This document shows positions 15,488 to 24,369 of a stretch of 64,000 bases of DNA, in pieces. The notes under the pieces were generated by a model. It was not told the DNA's origin. It ran no database searches and saw nothing but the letters and a program-made list of their open reading frames with translations. Source of the DNA: UWMA-0277 sp965183885 (GTDB taxonomy: Bacteria > Bacteroidota > Bacteroidia > Flavobacteriales > BACL11); contig OZ238992.1 of the NCBI GenBank assembly GCA_965183885.1, positions 1,364,001 to 1,428,000 of the forward strand, read 5' to 3'. Within the stretch, counting starts at the first letter, position 1. Each line of letters starts with the position of its first letter. Made by a program: the position numbers and the translations under genes.

Positions 15488-15937
15488 TTATCTGAAAAAA
15501 GAACTATAAGCTCCTAATTGTGCTTTTAGTGCTTCATAATCACGCTCAATTAACTCAATATTATCACCATCAATAGTGGCAAACATACCAAGCATAGGCT
15601 TAATGTAATTGTGTAATTGATCATGGGCTTCACCATCCATAGAGCAATTTTTAATAATTAAATTAAATTCCTTTTTTAGTTCCTTATTAACAGTATGATA
15701 GTCTTCTATTTTTTCTAACTCAGTTTTTTCAGCCATAATATTTTCAGCTTTAAACTGTGTTTCATAGTTGTGTATTATTTGTTGCATATTATGCACTCCC
15801 TCTGTAGTTTCAATATTTGCTTCCCAAAGCTCACCGTTATTTAGTTGTACTGTTGCTAAATGATTAGGTCCGCTATTGCAAGAGATTGCAATTGCTACGA
15901 GTAATAAACTTGCAAATTGTTTTATTTTCTTTTTCAT
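15488..15937 (-). CDS. Hypothetical lipoprotein at end of RND module
   Basis: This 149-residue protein starts with a lipoprotein signal (MKKKIKQFASLLLVAIAISCNSG), lipidated at Cys20. The mature part is helical and includes ELWEANIETTEGVHNMQQII and LEKIEDYHTVNKELKKEFNLII. No family was recognised. It lies 3 bp after the DUF1302-like barrel gene and looks like the last gene of the tetR-regulated operon. A role as a periplasmic accessory is inferred from position. Confidence 0.6.
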   Translation of the reverse strand: MKKKIKQFASLLLVAIAISCNSGPNHLATVQLNNGELWEANIETTEGVHNMQQIIHNYETQFKAENIMAEKTELEKIEDYHTVNKELKKEFNLIIKNCSMDGEAHDQLHNYIKPMLGMFATIDGDNIELIERDYEALKAQLGAYSSFFR

Positions 15938-15940
15938 GTG

Positions 15941-17191
15941 TTAAAAGTTATATTTTATTTTTGTGTATATCATATCATTATCATCGTATTGTCCAAAAGT
16001 ACCTTCGTTTCCAGAAAACAGATTGTACCCCAATTCAATAGTAAGGCCATCGTAAGGAAGGTAGAAACTTCTTAATCTTATAAACGAATCCTCATTGTTC
16101 AATCCTAAATATCCAAATAGCTCTACTCTTACTTGCTCGCGAAACATTGTTTTATTCGCCATAAAAGTAAGTAAATTTTCGGTTTCTTCAGCAGCTAAAT
16201 ACTGTTCGTAGTCAAGGATATTTTTTTGTATAAATTGTGAGCTTAGTTTCCAATCTCCAATTGTTTTGTCAATTCCAACTACATAATTAATATAGTCTTT
16301 CTCAGTAAGTCCATCAATAGCAGTTGGCTCAGCTGTTTGGAATAGTTTTCCTTGATAGTAAGCTCCTTCACCTCTTAGTATAAAACTCATTATTTCTGTG
16401 CTAAAACTAGCGCCAGCTACTGTTAGCCTGTGGTACTCAGGGCTTACCTTTAGGTTTGTTAGTTGCATGCTTGCTGGGTCAATTGTTTTAGAAATATGCA
16501 TACTTGGATCATCATCCCAAGTGTAAGCACCCATCAATTGTAAATCGTATAATGAACTGCTTTGTGTAAATTTAGCAAAGAACTCTCCATTTTCTAAGCT
16601 TTGATTAATAGTAGCCTTACTATAATCAAAAGTAGGGTTTATAGGGAAATTTGTTTTAGGCATCCATATTGACTCTTGCTCAGGAGCAATAGTTGAGCTG
16701 AATGTAGGAATGTATACCAACTCAAAATCGTAATTATCACTAGGATAAATCTTCGTTTTTATAGCTGTAACTCCCATTCTTATTTCATTAAAATCCCAAA
16801 GTAAAAATTCCGTTAGGTTTTTTGGAGAAACAATATCGGTAATAAAAACACCATCGGCTTGTCCCCAAATTATTTGTTGCTTACCAATACGAATGTCTAC
16901 TTTGTCAGTAAAAATATCAATATATAGCTCTCTAATATTAAACTGATTGTCTTTGCTTGCATACTGGTTAAAATAAGGATTTGCTACAAAACCTATGTTC
17001 CCTTTTTGATGCTTAAGCGTTAAATCTAAAGTGTTTTGATTGATGCTAAAATCATGATTATCATCTAATAGTACTCCACTATAAACTCTTCCAAATCCAT
17101 TTATTTCTAAGGGAGTAACTTCTTGTGCCTGAGTGTTAATAGCAAGGATTGTTGCAATGCTAAGTAACTGTAGTTTTATTATTTTTTTCAT
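15941..17191 (-). CDS. DUF1302-like outer-membrane barrel of RND/MMPL module
   Basis: This 416-residue protein has a signal peptide (LLSIATILAINTQAQ), then a long series of beta strands: INGFGRVYSGVLLDD, NIRELYIDIFTDKVDIRIG, KQQIIWGQADGVFITD. The KQxxxWGxADG motif is typical of DUF1302-type proteins, which are usually found beside RND/MMPL pumps and LolA-like proteins. It ends with a strand and aromatic C-terminus (MIYTKIKYNF), as barrels do. Its start overlaps the cupin gene by 4 bp. It is likely the outer-membrane exit or acceptor of the module. Confidence 0.75.
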   Translation of the reverse strand: MKKIIKLQLLSIATILAINTQAQEVTPLEINGFGRVYSGVLLDDNHDFSINQNTLDLTLKHQKGNIGFVANPYFNQYASKDNQFNIRELYIDIFTDKVDIRIGKQQIIWGQADGVFITDIVSPKNLTEFLLWDFNEIRMGVTAIKTKIYPSDNYDFELVYIPTFSSTIAPEQESIWMPKTNFPINPTFDYSKATINQSLENGEFFAKFTQSSSLYDLQLMGAYTWDDDPSMHISKTIDPASMQLTNLKVSPEYHRLTVAGASFSTEIMSFILRGEGAYYQGKLFQTAEPTAIDGLTEKDYINYVVGIDKTIGDWKLSSQFIQKNILDYEQYLAAEETENLLTFMANKTMFREQVRVELFGYLGLNNEDSFIRLRSFYLPYDGLTIELGYNLFSGNEGTFGQYDDNDMIYTKIKYNF

Positions 17192-17475
17192 TTTATAAGT
17201 ATGAGTTTGGTATCAGAAATTGCTTCAACAGCATGAGGTTCCTGCTTTTTAAATTCAAACATATCCATAGGGGCTAATAGGTGTGCTTTTTCGTTAATTT
17301 TAAAAAGTAGTTCCCCTTCCAATACTAAAATTGAAGCATCAGTATTTGAAATGTGTTTTTTTAATTCATCGCCTTTACTTATAGCAATAAGGATAACATT
17401 TCCTGTTTCGTTATCTACAAGTTTTTTAGTTTTTATACCGTCGTAAGCTAATTGTGTTACTATATTTTCTATCAT
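17188..17475 (-). CDS. Small cupin-domain protein
   Basis: This 95-residue protein is one cupin barrel: KTKKLVDNETGNVILIAISKG, then VLEGELLFKINEKAHLLAPMDMFEFKKQEPHAVEAI. The PHAVEA segment matches cupin motif 2, but motif 1 has lost most of its histidines (only isolated His remain), so metal-dependent catalysis is doubtful. No signal peptide, so cytosolic. It overlaps its upstream neighbour by one base and its downstream neighbour by 4 bp, placing it inside the RND operon. A ligand-sensing role is plausible but not shown. Confidence 0.7.
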   Translation of the reverse strand: MIENIVTQLAYDGIKTKKLVDNETGNVILIAISKGDELKKHISNTDASILVLEGELLFKINEKAHLLAPMDMFEFKKQEPHAVEAISDTKLILIK

Positions 17476-18242
17476 TATAATCCTTTTTGCATTGCACGCT
17501 GACTAATTTTTCCGTCACTTAAATTTTTGTCAATTTGCAGGTTAGTTAAGTTAATTTGTGTTTTATGGTTTGTTTGTACATTTTCCATTTCTTGGTCTTG
17601 AACAATCCAGTAGTTATTCAATTTAGTGATGCTAGTAATTTTAAGAATTTTTAATAGTTCTTCATCTTCATCATAAAATTCAATTTTTAATGGCGTATTT
17701 TTTTCCTGTGATATCCAAGCAATCTTTTTTGAATATTGCTCTTCTTCAATAGGAGTGGCACTAACAACCCAAACTTTTTCTCCATTATAGGTAGTGGTTT
17801 CAATAAGTTCGTGTTTGTCTCTTTCTGGGTTTCTTTTTTCCATATCTTCATAAGTAAAATCAGAGCCCATAAATTCATTATCTTTATTCGAGCTAGAGAT
17901 TCGTTTCACTTTTTTTAAAGCAGGAAGGTAGAGCCATTGGTCATCATTTTTATCAGCATCAGTATAGGACCAGTTCATAAAAGCAGTGTTCTTTACATCA
18001 GCAGGAGCAGTAAAAAACATTAACTGTTTTTCAACCTCACCTAAGTCAATAAAAAATTGATGTAGTTTTCTTACTCTCTCGCTTCCTTTTTTATTGATAA
18101 GTGTCATTTTCATGTCACTCTCTCCATCCTTTGGAGTTGCTTTGTTATATACCTTATAGGCAATTTCTTTTGCTGTTTGTGCTGTACTTTTATTCCCAAA
18201 TGCAAATAGGAATACTGCAATTATCAGTGTTATCTTTTTCAT
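17475..18242 (-). CDS. LolA-like outer-membrane lipoprotein-sorting protein (RND module)
   Basis: This 255-residue periplasmic protein has a signal peptide ending NKSTAQ. The LolA-like fold is seen in AKEIAYKVYNKATPKDGESDMKM-type start, LKKVKRISSSNKDNEFMGSD, then SDFTYEDME and KKIAWISQEKNTPLKIEFYD. It shares the MGSDxxYEDM segment with the protein at 24370-25113, so both are one family. It probably carries a hydrophobic substrate across the periplasm between the MMPL pump and the DUF1302 barrel. It is not the housekeeping LolA by sequence. Confidence 0.78.
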   Translation of the reverse strand: MKKITLIIAVFLFAFGNKSTAQTAKEIAYKVYNKATPKDGESDMKMTLINKKGSERVRKLHQFFIDLGEVEKQLMFFTAPADVKNTAFMNWSYTDADKNDDQWLYLPALKKVKRISSSNKDNEFMGSDFTYEDMEKRNPERDKHELIETTTYNGEKVWVVSATPIEEEQYSKKIAWISQEKNTPLKIEFYDEDEELLKILKITSITKLNNYWIVQDQEMENVQTNHKTQINLTNLQIDKNLSDGKISQRAMQKGL

Positions 18243-18246
18243 AGTA

Positions 18247-20556
18247 TTATTTTTTTAGGGTTTTATTTTTAAAGTATAAGTTTCCAGAATAGAGGACAAT
18301 AAACATAACAGTAACAGTAGCAATAAAACTTGTTAGCATATTAAGTGAAACAATTGCTCCTAATGAAATGTTTGGTTTAAAGGCAGAAAGTGTGAGCACT
18401 AAAAATCCGAGTATTACAACTACTGCATTAAAAGATATTGCACGCCCAGAATGTGCCATTGTTTCGGTTACAGTCTGCTCTTTAGAATTGAGCCTTTGTG
18501 CATTAAGTTTATATCTATCAATAAAGTGTACTGCATAGTCAATACCTATACCAATTGCAATACTTGATATTAGTGCTGTAGTTGTTTGTAAAGGAATATT
18601 TAGCCAACCCAATACACCAAATGATATTAGGGTAGTAATAAAAATAGGGATAGTACCAATCAACCCAATTTTTAGGCTCCTGAACATTAATGAAAGCAGG
18701 ATAATTACAATAATAAATGAATAGGCTAAACTTTTTATTTGTCCAATAAGAATAAGGTCATTAAACACGAGTACTTTATATCCGCTTCCTGCAAAGTTAA
18801 GATCTACTCCAATTTCTTTAAAGTCAGGCTTATATTTTTCTATAGCAGCTATGGTAGCATTAAGCCCTTTTGAGTCGTCACTTTTCAGTTGGAACTGTAA
18901 GTTAGCAGTTTTAAAATCATCACTTACAACATCCCATAATCTGTCTGAACCACCACTCATTTCATACAGTAAAAAATACTGTGCTATTAGATCTTTATCA
19001 TTAGGTATGGTGTAGTAGCTTTCTTTATCTTCATTAAGGACTTTGTTCATTCTTTTTATAAAGTCGACTACAGATATTGCACCACCAACAGTAGGGTTGT
19101 TTGCGCTTACCTCTTCGCTTACTTTATCAACTAATTTTAAGAGTTCAGGACTTTTAAATTGTTGTTCTTGATCTGCTTCTAGTATTACATTAACAGTTGT
19201 AGTTCCTAAGAAATTATCATTTACAAAAGCATCAGTAGTAACTAAAGGATTGTCATCAGGGAATAAGGCTAGGAAGCTAGAATTGATCCATACTTTAGAC
19301 ATTCCAAAACCAAAGAAGAGTAATGTAACTGTTGTAATTGTGATTACTGTTTTTTTATGAGCAACCATTGCTTTTGCAAATCCTTTTGCATTTCTGGTAA
19401 AGAAATCATCTTCCTCACCTTCATTTTGTTTAGGTGCTTTTGGTAAGCCTAAAATATTTACTGCTGCAGGGATAAATATTAGAGAAAAGAACATTGCCAT
19501 CATTACTCCATAGGCTGTAAATACGGCAAAGTATTTTATAGGTAAAATATCGGAAGTTAGTAAGGACAAAAATCCTACAGATGTTGTTACAGATGTCATC
19601 AGTACTGGCATAAACATTTCAGCATTCATATTCTTTATGAACTCATCTTTGGTCCAATTTGGATGCTTACGAATTTGTAATTGTAAGTGCGAAAACATAT
19701 GAATAGCATCAGCTACTCCAATAGCAATTAACATTACGGGTATTAATGAACTAGGAGCATAAACAGAGATTCCCATTCCTAACATAAGCCCAAATGTCCA
19801 TACTGATGAAAAGATAACTACCATAAAGGAAATCATGGTAGCCTTAAAGCTTTTCAATACAAATAGAAGAACAATAAGTATCAGTAGTAAAACTAAAGGA
19901 AACATTTTGGACATGTCCTTAGGCATTAAGTTTGCCATAGTTCCTTCTATTACAGGCTGCCCAGCTACATATATAACTGTGCCATCTTCTTCATACTTAG
20001 CAGCGATGTCTAGTATTTCTTGGTATAGTTCTTGCGAAAAGCTATTGTCTTTTATTTTAGTAAATATAATTGTTGATTTTTCATCTTCCGAAACCAACCT
20101 TCGGTATACCATTTCATTGCTTCTGACCCCTAATTTTATAGTGTTAAAAGTTGCTTCATCTTTTGGTATGCGTTTAAAGAACTCTTCAATTTCTAAACCT
20201 TCTTCCGATCCTTTAATATTATCGGCAGTGTACAGACTTAATACATCATCTTTATGTGCTACTACTTCTAATTTTTGTATTTCTTTAGTTAGTTTCTTTA
20301 TCTTACTAAAGGTAGATGTGTTATAGATTCCATCTTTATTTTCTATTGCAATAAGTATGGCATCTCTAATATCAAATTGCTCCTCAGCTTTATCACTATA
20401 AACAAAGGCAGGGTGCTCCTTAGGCATATAAGTAGATAAATTTGTTTCTAAGGAGAAATTTGTTTTTATGCTGTAAAGATTTACTAGCGTTCCTATTACT
20501 ATAAAGGCAAGTATTAACTTGCTGTTATTGAGAACGAATTGGGTTATTTTATTCAT
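18247..20556 (-). CDS. MMPL/RND-family transporter
   Basis: This 769-residue inner-membrane protein shows the MMPL layout: one N-terminal membrane helix, a large periplasmic loop (~40-200), five helices, then the same again. SLIPVMLIAIGVADAIHMFSHLQ and ISSIAIGIGIDYAVHFIDRYKL carry the proton-relay Asp of the family. The length fits a single-chain pump. Substrates of this class are lipids or other hydrophobic molecules. It is 4 bp upstream of the LolA-like gene and preceded by a palindromic operator like that of tetR. Confidence 0.88.
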   Translation of the reverse strand: MNKITQFVLNNSKLILAFIVIGTLVNLYSIKTNFSLETNLSTYMPKEHPAFVYSDKAEEQFDIRDAILIAIENKDGIYNTSTFSKIKKLTKEIQKLEVVAHKDDVLSLYTADNIKGSEEGLEIEEFFKRIPKDEATFNTIKLGVRSNEMVYRRLVSEDEKSTIIFTKIKDNSFSQELYQEILDIAAKYEEDGTVIYVAGQPVIEGTMANLMPKDMSKMFPLVLLLILIVLLFVLKSFKATMISFMVVIFSSVWTFGLMLGMGISVYAPSSLIPVMLIAIGVADAIHMFSHLQLQIRKHPNWTKDEFIKNMNAEMFMPVLMTSVTTSVGFLSLLTSDILPIKYFAVFTAYGVMMAMFFSLIFIPAAVNILGLPKAPKQNEGEEDDFFTRNAKGFAKAMVAHKKTVITITTVTLLFFGFGMSKVWINSSFLALFPDDNPLVTTDAFVNDNFLGTTTVNVILEADQEQQFKSPELLKLVDKVSEEVSANNPTVGGAISVVDFIKRMNKVLNEDKESYYTIPNDKDLIAQYFLLYEMSGGSDRLWDVVSDDFKTANLQFQLKSDDSKGLNATIAAIEKYKPDFKEIGVDLNFAGSGYKVLVFNDLILIGQIKSLAYSFIIVIILLSLMFRSLKIGLIGTIPIFITTLISFGVLGWLNIPLQTTTALISSIAIGIGIDYAVHFIDRYKLNAQRLNSKEQTVTETMAHSGRAISFNAVVVILGFLVLTLSAFKPNISLGAIVSLNMLTSFIATVTVMFIVLYSGNLYFKNKTLKK

Positions 20557-20561
20557 AATAT

Positions 20562-20581
20562 ATGTTAGTATTTACTAACTT
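20562..20581. promoter_or_regulatory. TetR-type operator upstream of MMPL transporter
   Basis: GTTAGT (20564-20569) pairs with ACTAAC (20574-20579) around ATTT, with flanking bases also matching the copy at 21189-21208. It lies 6 bp from the transporter start codon, where a bound repressor would block transcription or translation start. Confidence 0.7.
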
Positions 20582-20597
20582 GTTAGGGTAAATTTTT

Positions 20598-21182
20598 TTA
20601 ATTCTTCTTCATAATAAGTTCAATGGTGCTCCAAAGTGCAGCACCTTCTTTTTCTAAGTCAAATTCGAAGTTTGATAGCCTCCATCTTAAAACTGTTAGG
20701 CGCATACTTCCCATAAGTATAGTTGCTAATTGTTGAGCGCTAATATCTGTTCTTAGCTCTCCACTTTCTTGTCCTTTAATAATAATTTCGGTTAGCATTT
20801 TTTCTTTCTGAACCATTATTTTACTTACTACACCTGATAAAATACTATTGTACTGAAAACTAGTTTCAGAAAAAATAACCATAATTATGGCAGGATTTTC
20901 TGTAAAGTGTTTAAACTGAAATTCAATTATAGTATTAAGTTTTGTAAGTGCTGATTTATCCGATTTAATAATACTTATTAACCCATTACTCAATACTTGT
21001 TTGTAGAAGAGTAGTACAGACTTTAGGATTTCTGTTTTGCCTTTAAAGTGACGGTATAAGGCAGGCTCTGAAAAAGCCATTTTTGCAGCTAAATTTTTAG
21101 TGGTAAGGTTTTGTATTCCTTTTTCACCAATTAAATTACTAGCTGATGTTATAATTTCAATTTGTCTTTTTGTGAAATTCAT
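20598..21182 (-). CDS. TetR/AcrR-family repressor
   Basis: This 194-residue regulator has the N-terminal DNA-binding domain: KRQIEIITSASNLIGEKGIQNLTTKNLAAKMAFSEPALYRHFKGKTEIL. The C-terminal helices (ETSFQYNSILSGVV, QQLATILMGSMRLTVLRWR) form the ligand and dimer part. It is the first gene of the operon, 41 bp before the MMPL transporter. Two copies of one palindrome (20562-20581 and 21189-21208) fit self-repression and repression of the pump. The ligand is unknown; a hydrophobic compound is likely by analogy with AcrR-type systems. Confidence 0.9.
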   Translation of the reverse strand: MNFTKRQIEIITSASNLIGEKGIQNLTTKNLAAKMAFSEPALYRHFKGKTEILKSVLLFYKQVLSNGLISIIKSDKSALTKLNTIIEFQFKHFTENPAIIMVIFSETSFQYNSILSGVVSKIMVQKEKMLTEIIIKGQESGELRTDISAQQLATILMGSMRLTVLRWRLSNFEFDLEKEGAALWSTIELIMKKN

Positions 21183-21188
21183 GTGGCA

Positions 21189-21208
21189 AAGTTAGTGTTT
21201 ACTAACTT
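21189..21208. promoter_or_regulatory. TetR-type operator upstream of tetR gene
   Basis: AAGTTAGT (21189-21196) pairs with ACTAACTT (21201-21208) around GTTT. It begins 7 bp before the tetR start codon and has the same half-sites as the operator at 20562-20581. Confidence 0.75.
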
Positions 21209-21284
21209 AATAGCAATATTAATTTCTTATTTTTTTATAAAAGATAAGTTTTTAGGTCTTTTCTTATCAGATAATTTGGGTAAA

Positions 21285-22310
21285 TTAGTTCAGTTTCCCC
21301 TTTTCTGAGAGTAATATTGCTATAGGTTTGGTGTAATTAAACTGAGATAGAATAATTACGATAATAACAGTTATTGGGATACTGAGTACCATCCCTGTTA
21401 TGCCCCACAATGTCCCCCAAAAAGATAATGAGATTAATGCTACTAGCGGACTTAGGTTTAATGAATTCCCCATTACCTTAGGCTCAATAATATTACCTAC
21501 TAATAGTTGTATACTTCCTACTACGGTAAGGACAGTAGCAAATTGAGAGAACTCTCCAAATTGCAATAGGCAGAAAAGAGCAGGAAATAATGTTGCTATT
21601 AATGAACCTATGGTTGGAATAAAGTTCAGTATAAAAATTAGAAACGCCCAGAACATAGGAGCATCAATTCCGATAAATAATAATGCAAAGTAACTTAGTA
21701 CTCCAGTTAAAAGGCTAACGATTGTTTTTAGTCCTAAATAGCTTATTACAGAAGATTCAATCTTATTTAATAGTTCAGAGATTTTTGAGTATTCGTCTTT
21801 ATCATTAAATATTAGTTTTAGTTTCTTATTAAAATTTGTTTCTTCAAGTATTACAAATAAAGCATACAGTACAATTATTAATGCATTTCCTAAGATATCG
21901 GAAATAGAGTTGAAAATGGAATTTAGAATAATGCTAAAATCAAAATCTTTAGAGTGATCAGTAATTAAATTAACGATATCAATATTGAACATTTCATTAA
22001 TCTTTAATGACATTGTTTTAATATTCGATTCATAAGTTTTATAGGATAAGGCTAAGTTTTTAATACTAACCGATAATACTTTAGATATCAATGAAGATAT
22101 TGAAAAGAATAATAATGTAATTGATATGTTTTTAATCCATGTTGGTATCTTGTTTTTAATCCAATTGTTTTTGTTTAATATGACTTTAACACCTCTAATT
22201 AATACCCATAATAGTAGAGAAAAAATAAATGGGATTAATAAGTTTTTCCCATAGATTAAACCTGCAATAGTTGAGGTGAGAATAATGAATAAATAAGCGA
22301 TTTTTTGCAT
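21285..22310 (-). CDS. AI-2E-family (PerM/YhhT-type) membrane transporter
   Basis: This 341-residue membrane protein has about eight transmembrane segments. The family pattern is seen in LSYFALLFIGIDAPMFWAFLIFILNFIPTIGSLIATLFPALF as separate helices, with the FIPxIG motif, and then VGNIIEPKVMGNSLNLSPLVALISL. The EPKxMG segment is diagnostic for this family. Members export autoinducer-2 or act as Na+/H+ antiporters, so the name does not define the substrate. It stands alone between tetR and the cytochrome c gene. Confidence 0.88.
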   Translation of the reverse strand: MQKIAYLFIILTSTIAGLIYGKNLLIPFIFSLLLWVLIRGVKVILNKNNWIKNKIPTWIKNISITLLFFSISSLISKVLSVSIKNLALSYKTYESNIKTMSLKINEMFNIDIVNLITDHSKDFDFSIILNSIFNSISDILGNALIIVLYALFVILEETNFNKKLKLIFNDKDEYSKISELLNKIESSVISYLGLKTIVSLLTGVLSYFALLFIGIDAPMFWAFLIFILNFIPTIGSLIATLFPALFCLLQFGEFSQFATVLTVVGSIQLLVGNIIEPKVMGNSLNLSPLVALISLSFWGTLWGITGMVLSIPITVIIVIILSQFNYTKPIAILLSEKGKLN

Positions 22311-22423
22311 GTTATTTGGTTGTTTATAGAAAGTTTAATAACCTTTACAAGTATAGTAAATATTATTGGTGTAAGGTGTAATTTCTGTTTTTAGGTAATA
22401 AGTACAAACCAAGCTAAAAAAGA

Positions 22424-22447
22424 AAACCCTGCCATTTGGCAGGGTTT
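22424..22447 (-). terminator. Terminator of cytochrome c gene
   Basis: AAACCCTGCC (22424-22433) pairs with GGCAGGGTTT (22438-22447) around ATTT, with A-runs on the plus strand that give a T-tract on the minus strand. It lies 22 bp after the stop. Confidence 0.85.
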
Positions 22448-22469
22448 CTTCAACTAACTAAAAACATGA

Positions 22470-22940
22470 TTACCTGTTTAAGGTAACCATTTCGGTGGTA
22501 ACCACACCACCTGTATTTCCCCAAGAGTTCAATACATAAGTTGCAACTGCGGCAACATCCTCATCTGATAATCCATCAAACTTGGTCATTGTACTTCCAG
22601 GATATGTTGTTGCATTTACTGTTATAGGTTCTGAAGTTCCATACAGAATTGTTTTTATTGTTCTGTTAACATCTTCTAGCATATAATCAGACTTTGCTAA
22701 AGGAGGGAATGCTCCAGTAAGCCCTTCTCCATTTGGTTGGTGGCAAGCTAAACATTGTGCGTAAACGCTTTCTCCTTTTGCCATTAATGCAGCATCAATA
22801 GCTGGGTTTGCTCCAGTGCTAGTTTCTACTACCTCTACTGTTTTTGCAACAGGAGTTTCAGTCTTTTTAGTTTCACCTCCTCCACAAGAAACTAATAATG
22901 CAAGTACACCTGTTCCGATTATTGTTTTAAGATTTTTCAT
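22470..22940 (-). CDS. Lipid-anchored class I cytochrome c
   Basis: This 156-residue protein has a lipoprotein signal with Cys19 (LALLVSCGGG). After a Thr/Val/Glu-rich linker, the haem site CLACH lies at 63-67 (GESVYAQCLACHQPNGEG). A candidate distal Met ligand is in PGSTMTKFDGLSDEDVAAVATYV, a typical cytochrome c end. It would act as an electron carrier on the periplasmic face of a membrane. It is divergent from the porin at 23171 and shares with it a region that holds two FNR-like sites, pointing to oxygen-linked regulation. Confidence 0.9.
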   Translation of the reverse strand: MKNLKTIIGTGVLALLVSCGGGETKKTETPVAKTVEVVETSTGANPAIDAALMAKGESVYAQCLACHQPNGEGLTGAFPPLAKSDYMLEDVNRTIKTILYGTSEPITVNATTYPGSTMTKFDGLSDEDVAAVATYVLNSWGNTGGVVTTEMVTLNR

Positions 22941-22994
22941 TTTTGATGTTTAATTTAATAGTGCAAAGTTAGGGGGTTATTTTTGAAAAAAGTA

Positions 22995-23006
22995 TGATAT
23001 AGATCA
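22995..23006. promoter_or_regulatory. FNR/CRP-like site, cytochrome c side
   Basis: TGAT-ATAG-ATCA matches the TGATnnnnATCA core bound by FNR-type regulators and lies 55 bp before the cytochrome c start. Confidence 0.5.
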
Positions 23007-23074
23007 GTAATATAAAACTAATTAATATTGTTTTTTATCTAATGCTCATACTTTAAAATTTTAAGGTTGTAGTT

Positions 23075-23088
23075 ATGATAAATATCAT
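23075..23088. promoter_or_regulatory. FNR/CRP-like site, porin side
   Basis: ATGAT-AAAT-ATCAT contains the same TGATnnnnATCA core as the site at 22995-23006, here with one extra matching base on each side. It lies 83 bp before the porin start. A related inverted repeat, ATGA-TTGCAG-TCAT, begins a few bases downstream. Confidence 0.5.
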
Positions 23089-23170
23089 ATTTATTTATGA
23101 TTGCAGTCATAGATTGCCTGTTTGGTATCATTTACTTTTGCGGTATTATTAATAAAAAAAATATCACATT

Positions 23171-24322
23171 ATGAAAACAATGATGAAAAAGACAGTGCTA
23201 TCAGCACTAATGTTATTTGGAGCTACGAGTATGTTTGCTCAGTTCTCTATGGATGGAGAGTTTAGGCCAAGAACAGAGCACAGGACAGGAACAAAACATG
23301 CACTTTCAGTTGCAGAACAAGATGCAAGTGTTTCAACAACGCAGCGTACTAGGCTTAACTTAAATTATAAAACTGCTGATTATACTATGAAGGTTAGTAT
23401 GCAGGATGTTAGAACTTGGGGGTCTTCAAGTACTTTAGGAACTGGAGCTAATAATAATTTAGACTTACATGAAGCTTGGGCTGAGGTAAACTTATTTGAT
23501 GGAGTTTCATTAAAAGGAGGTAGACAAGAATTAGTGTATGATGACCATAGAATTATGGGTTCAGTAGGTTGGGCGCAGCAAGCTAGAAGTCATGATTTAG
23601 GATTACTTAAGTATGATGGTTACTTAACTGCTCATGTTGGTTTTGCTTATAAATCTGATGAAGCTGCAGCTGGAAATTATAAATCAATGAACTATATTTG
23701 GTTACATAAAGATTTTGATATGTTTAAAGTAAGTGCATTAAGATTGGATAAAGATGCATTGATAACTACTGGAGCTAGATTAACAGGAAGTACTAATGGT
23801 ATTTCGTTAGGGTTGAACTACTATATGCAAAATAATGATGATGATTTAAGTGCTTCTTTATTAGGTTTAGATGCTTCTTATAAAGTAAGTGATGCAATTA
23901 AGGTAGGTTTAGGTTACGAATCTCAAAGTGGTGCAGATGCTGATAATATGGCATTTAGTCCTGTATTTGGTACTAATCATAAGTTTAATGGACATATGGA
24001 TTATTTCTATGTTGGAAACCATGGAAACTCAGTAGGGCTTAATGATATGTACTTATCTTTAGGATATAAGTTTAATAAAGCAAATTTAAAAGCCGCTTAC
24101 CATATGTTTAGCGCTGTTACTGATATGGGTGACTTAGATGGTGATTTAGGTAGTGAAATTGATTTGTCTATTTCTTATCCTGTTGCAGAAGGTGTGTCAT
24201 TTAATCTTGGACACTCTATCTATAGTGCAACTGAAAGCATGGTTAGCTTAAAAGGTGGTGAAGTAGATGGTGTAAACAACTGGTCATACTTTATGGTTGT
24301 AATTAAGCCTAAGTTTTTATAG
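23171..24322 (+). CDS. Outer-membrane porin (alginate-export family type)
   Basis: This 383-residue protein has a signal peptide (TVLSALMLFGATSMFAQ) and begins the mature part with FSMDGEFRPRTEHRTG, the usual start of the alginate-export / OprB-like porin family. Barrel strands follow (LHEAWAEVNLFDGVSLKGGRQ, KVSDAIKVGLGYESQ), ending WSYFMVVIKPKFL. The family name does not mean alginate is the substrate. A strong terminator follows. The upstream FNR-like site links it to the divergent cytochrome c, so it may be a porin used at low oxygen. Confidence 0.8.
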   Translation: MKTMMKKTVLSALMLFGATSMFAQFSMDGEFRPRTEHRTGTKHALSVAEQDASVSTTQRTRLNLNYKTADYTMKVSMQDVRTWGSSSTLGTGANNNLDLHEAWAEVNLFDGVSLKGGRQELVYDDHRIMGSVGWAQQARSHDLGLLKYDGYLTAHVGFAYKSDEAAAGNYKSMNYIWLHKDFDMFKVSALRLDKDALITTGARLTGSTNGISLGLNYYMQNNDDDLSASLLGLDASYKVSDAIKVGLGYESQSGADADNMAFSPVFGTNHKFNGHMDYFYVGNHGNSVGLNDMYLSLGYKFNKANLKAAYHMFSAVTDMGDLDGDLGSEIDLSISYPVAEGVSFNLGHSIYSATESMVSLKGGEVDGVNNWSYFMVVIKPKFL

Positions 24323-24340
24323 TAAACAATTAAAGTAAAA

Positions 24341-24369
24341 AAAAGAGCCTCCAATTTGGAGGCTCTTTT
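24341..24369. terminator. Terminator between convergent porin and LolA-like genes
   Basis: AAAAGAGCCTCC pairs with GGAGGCTCTTTT around a short loop, with A- and T-runs on both sides, so it works in both directions. Confidence 0.85.
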
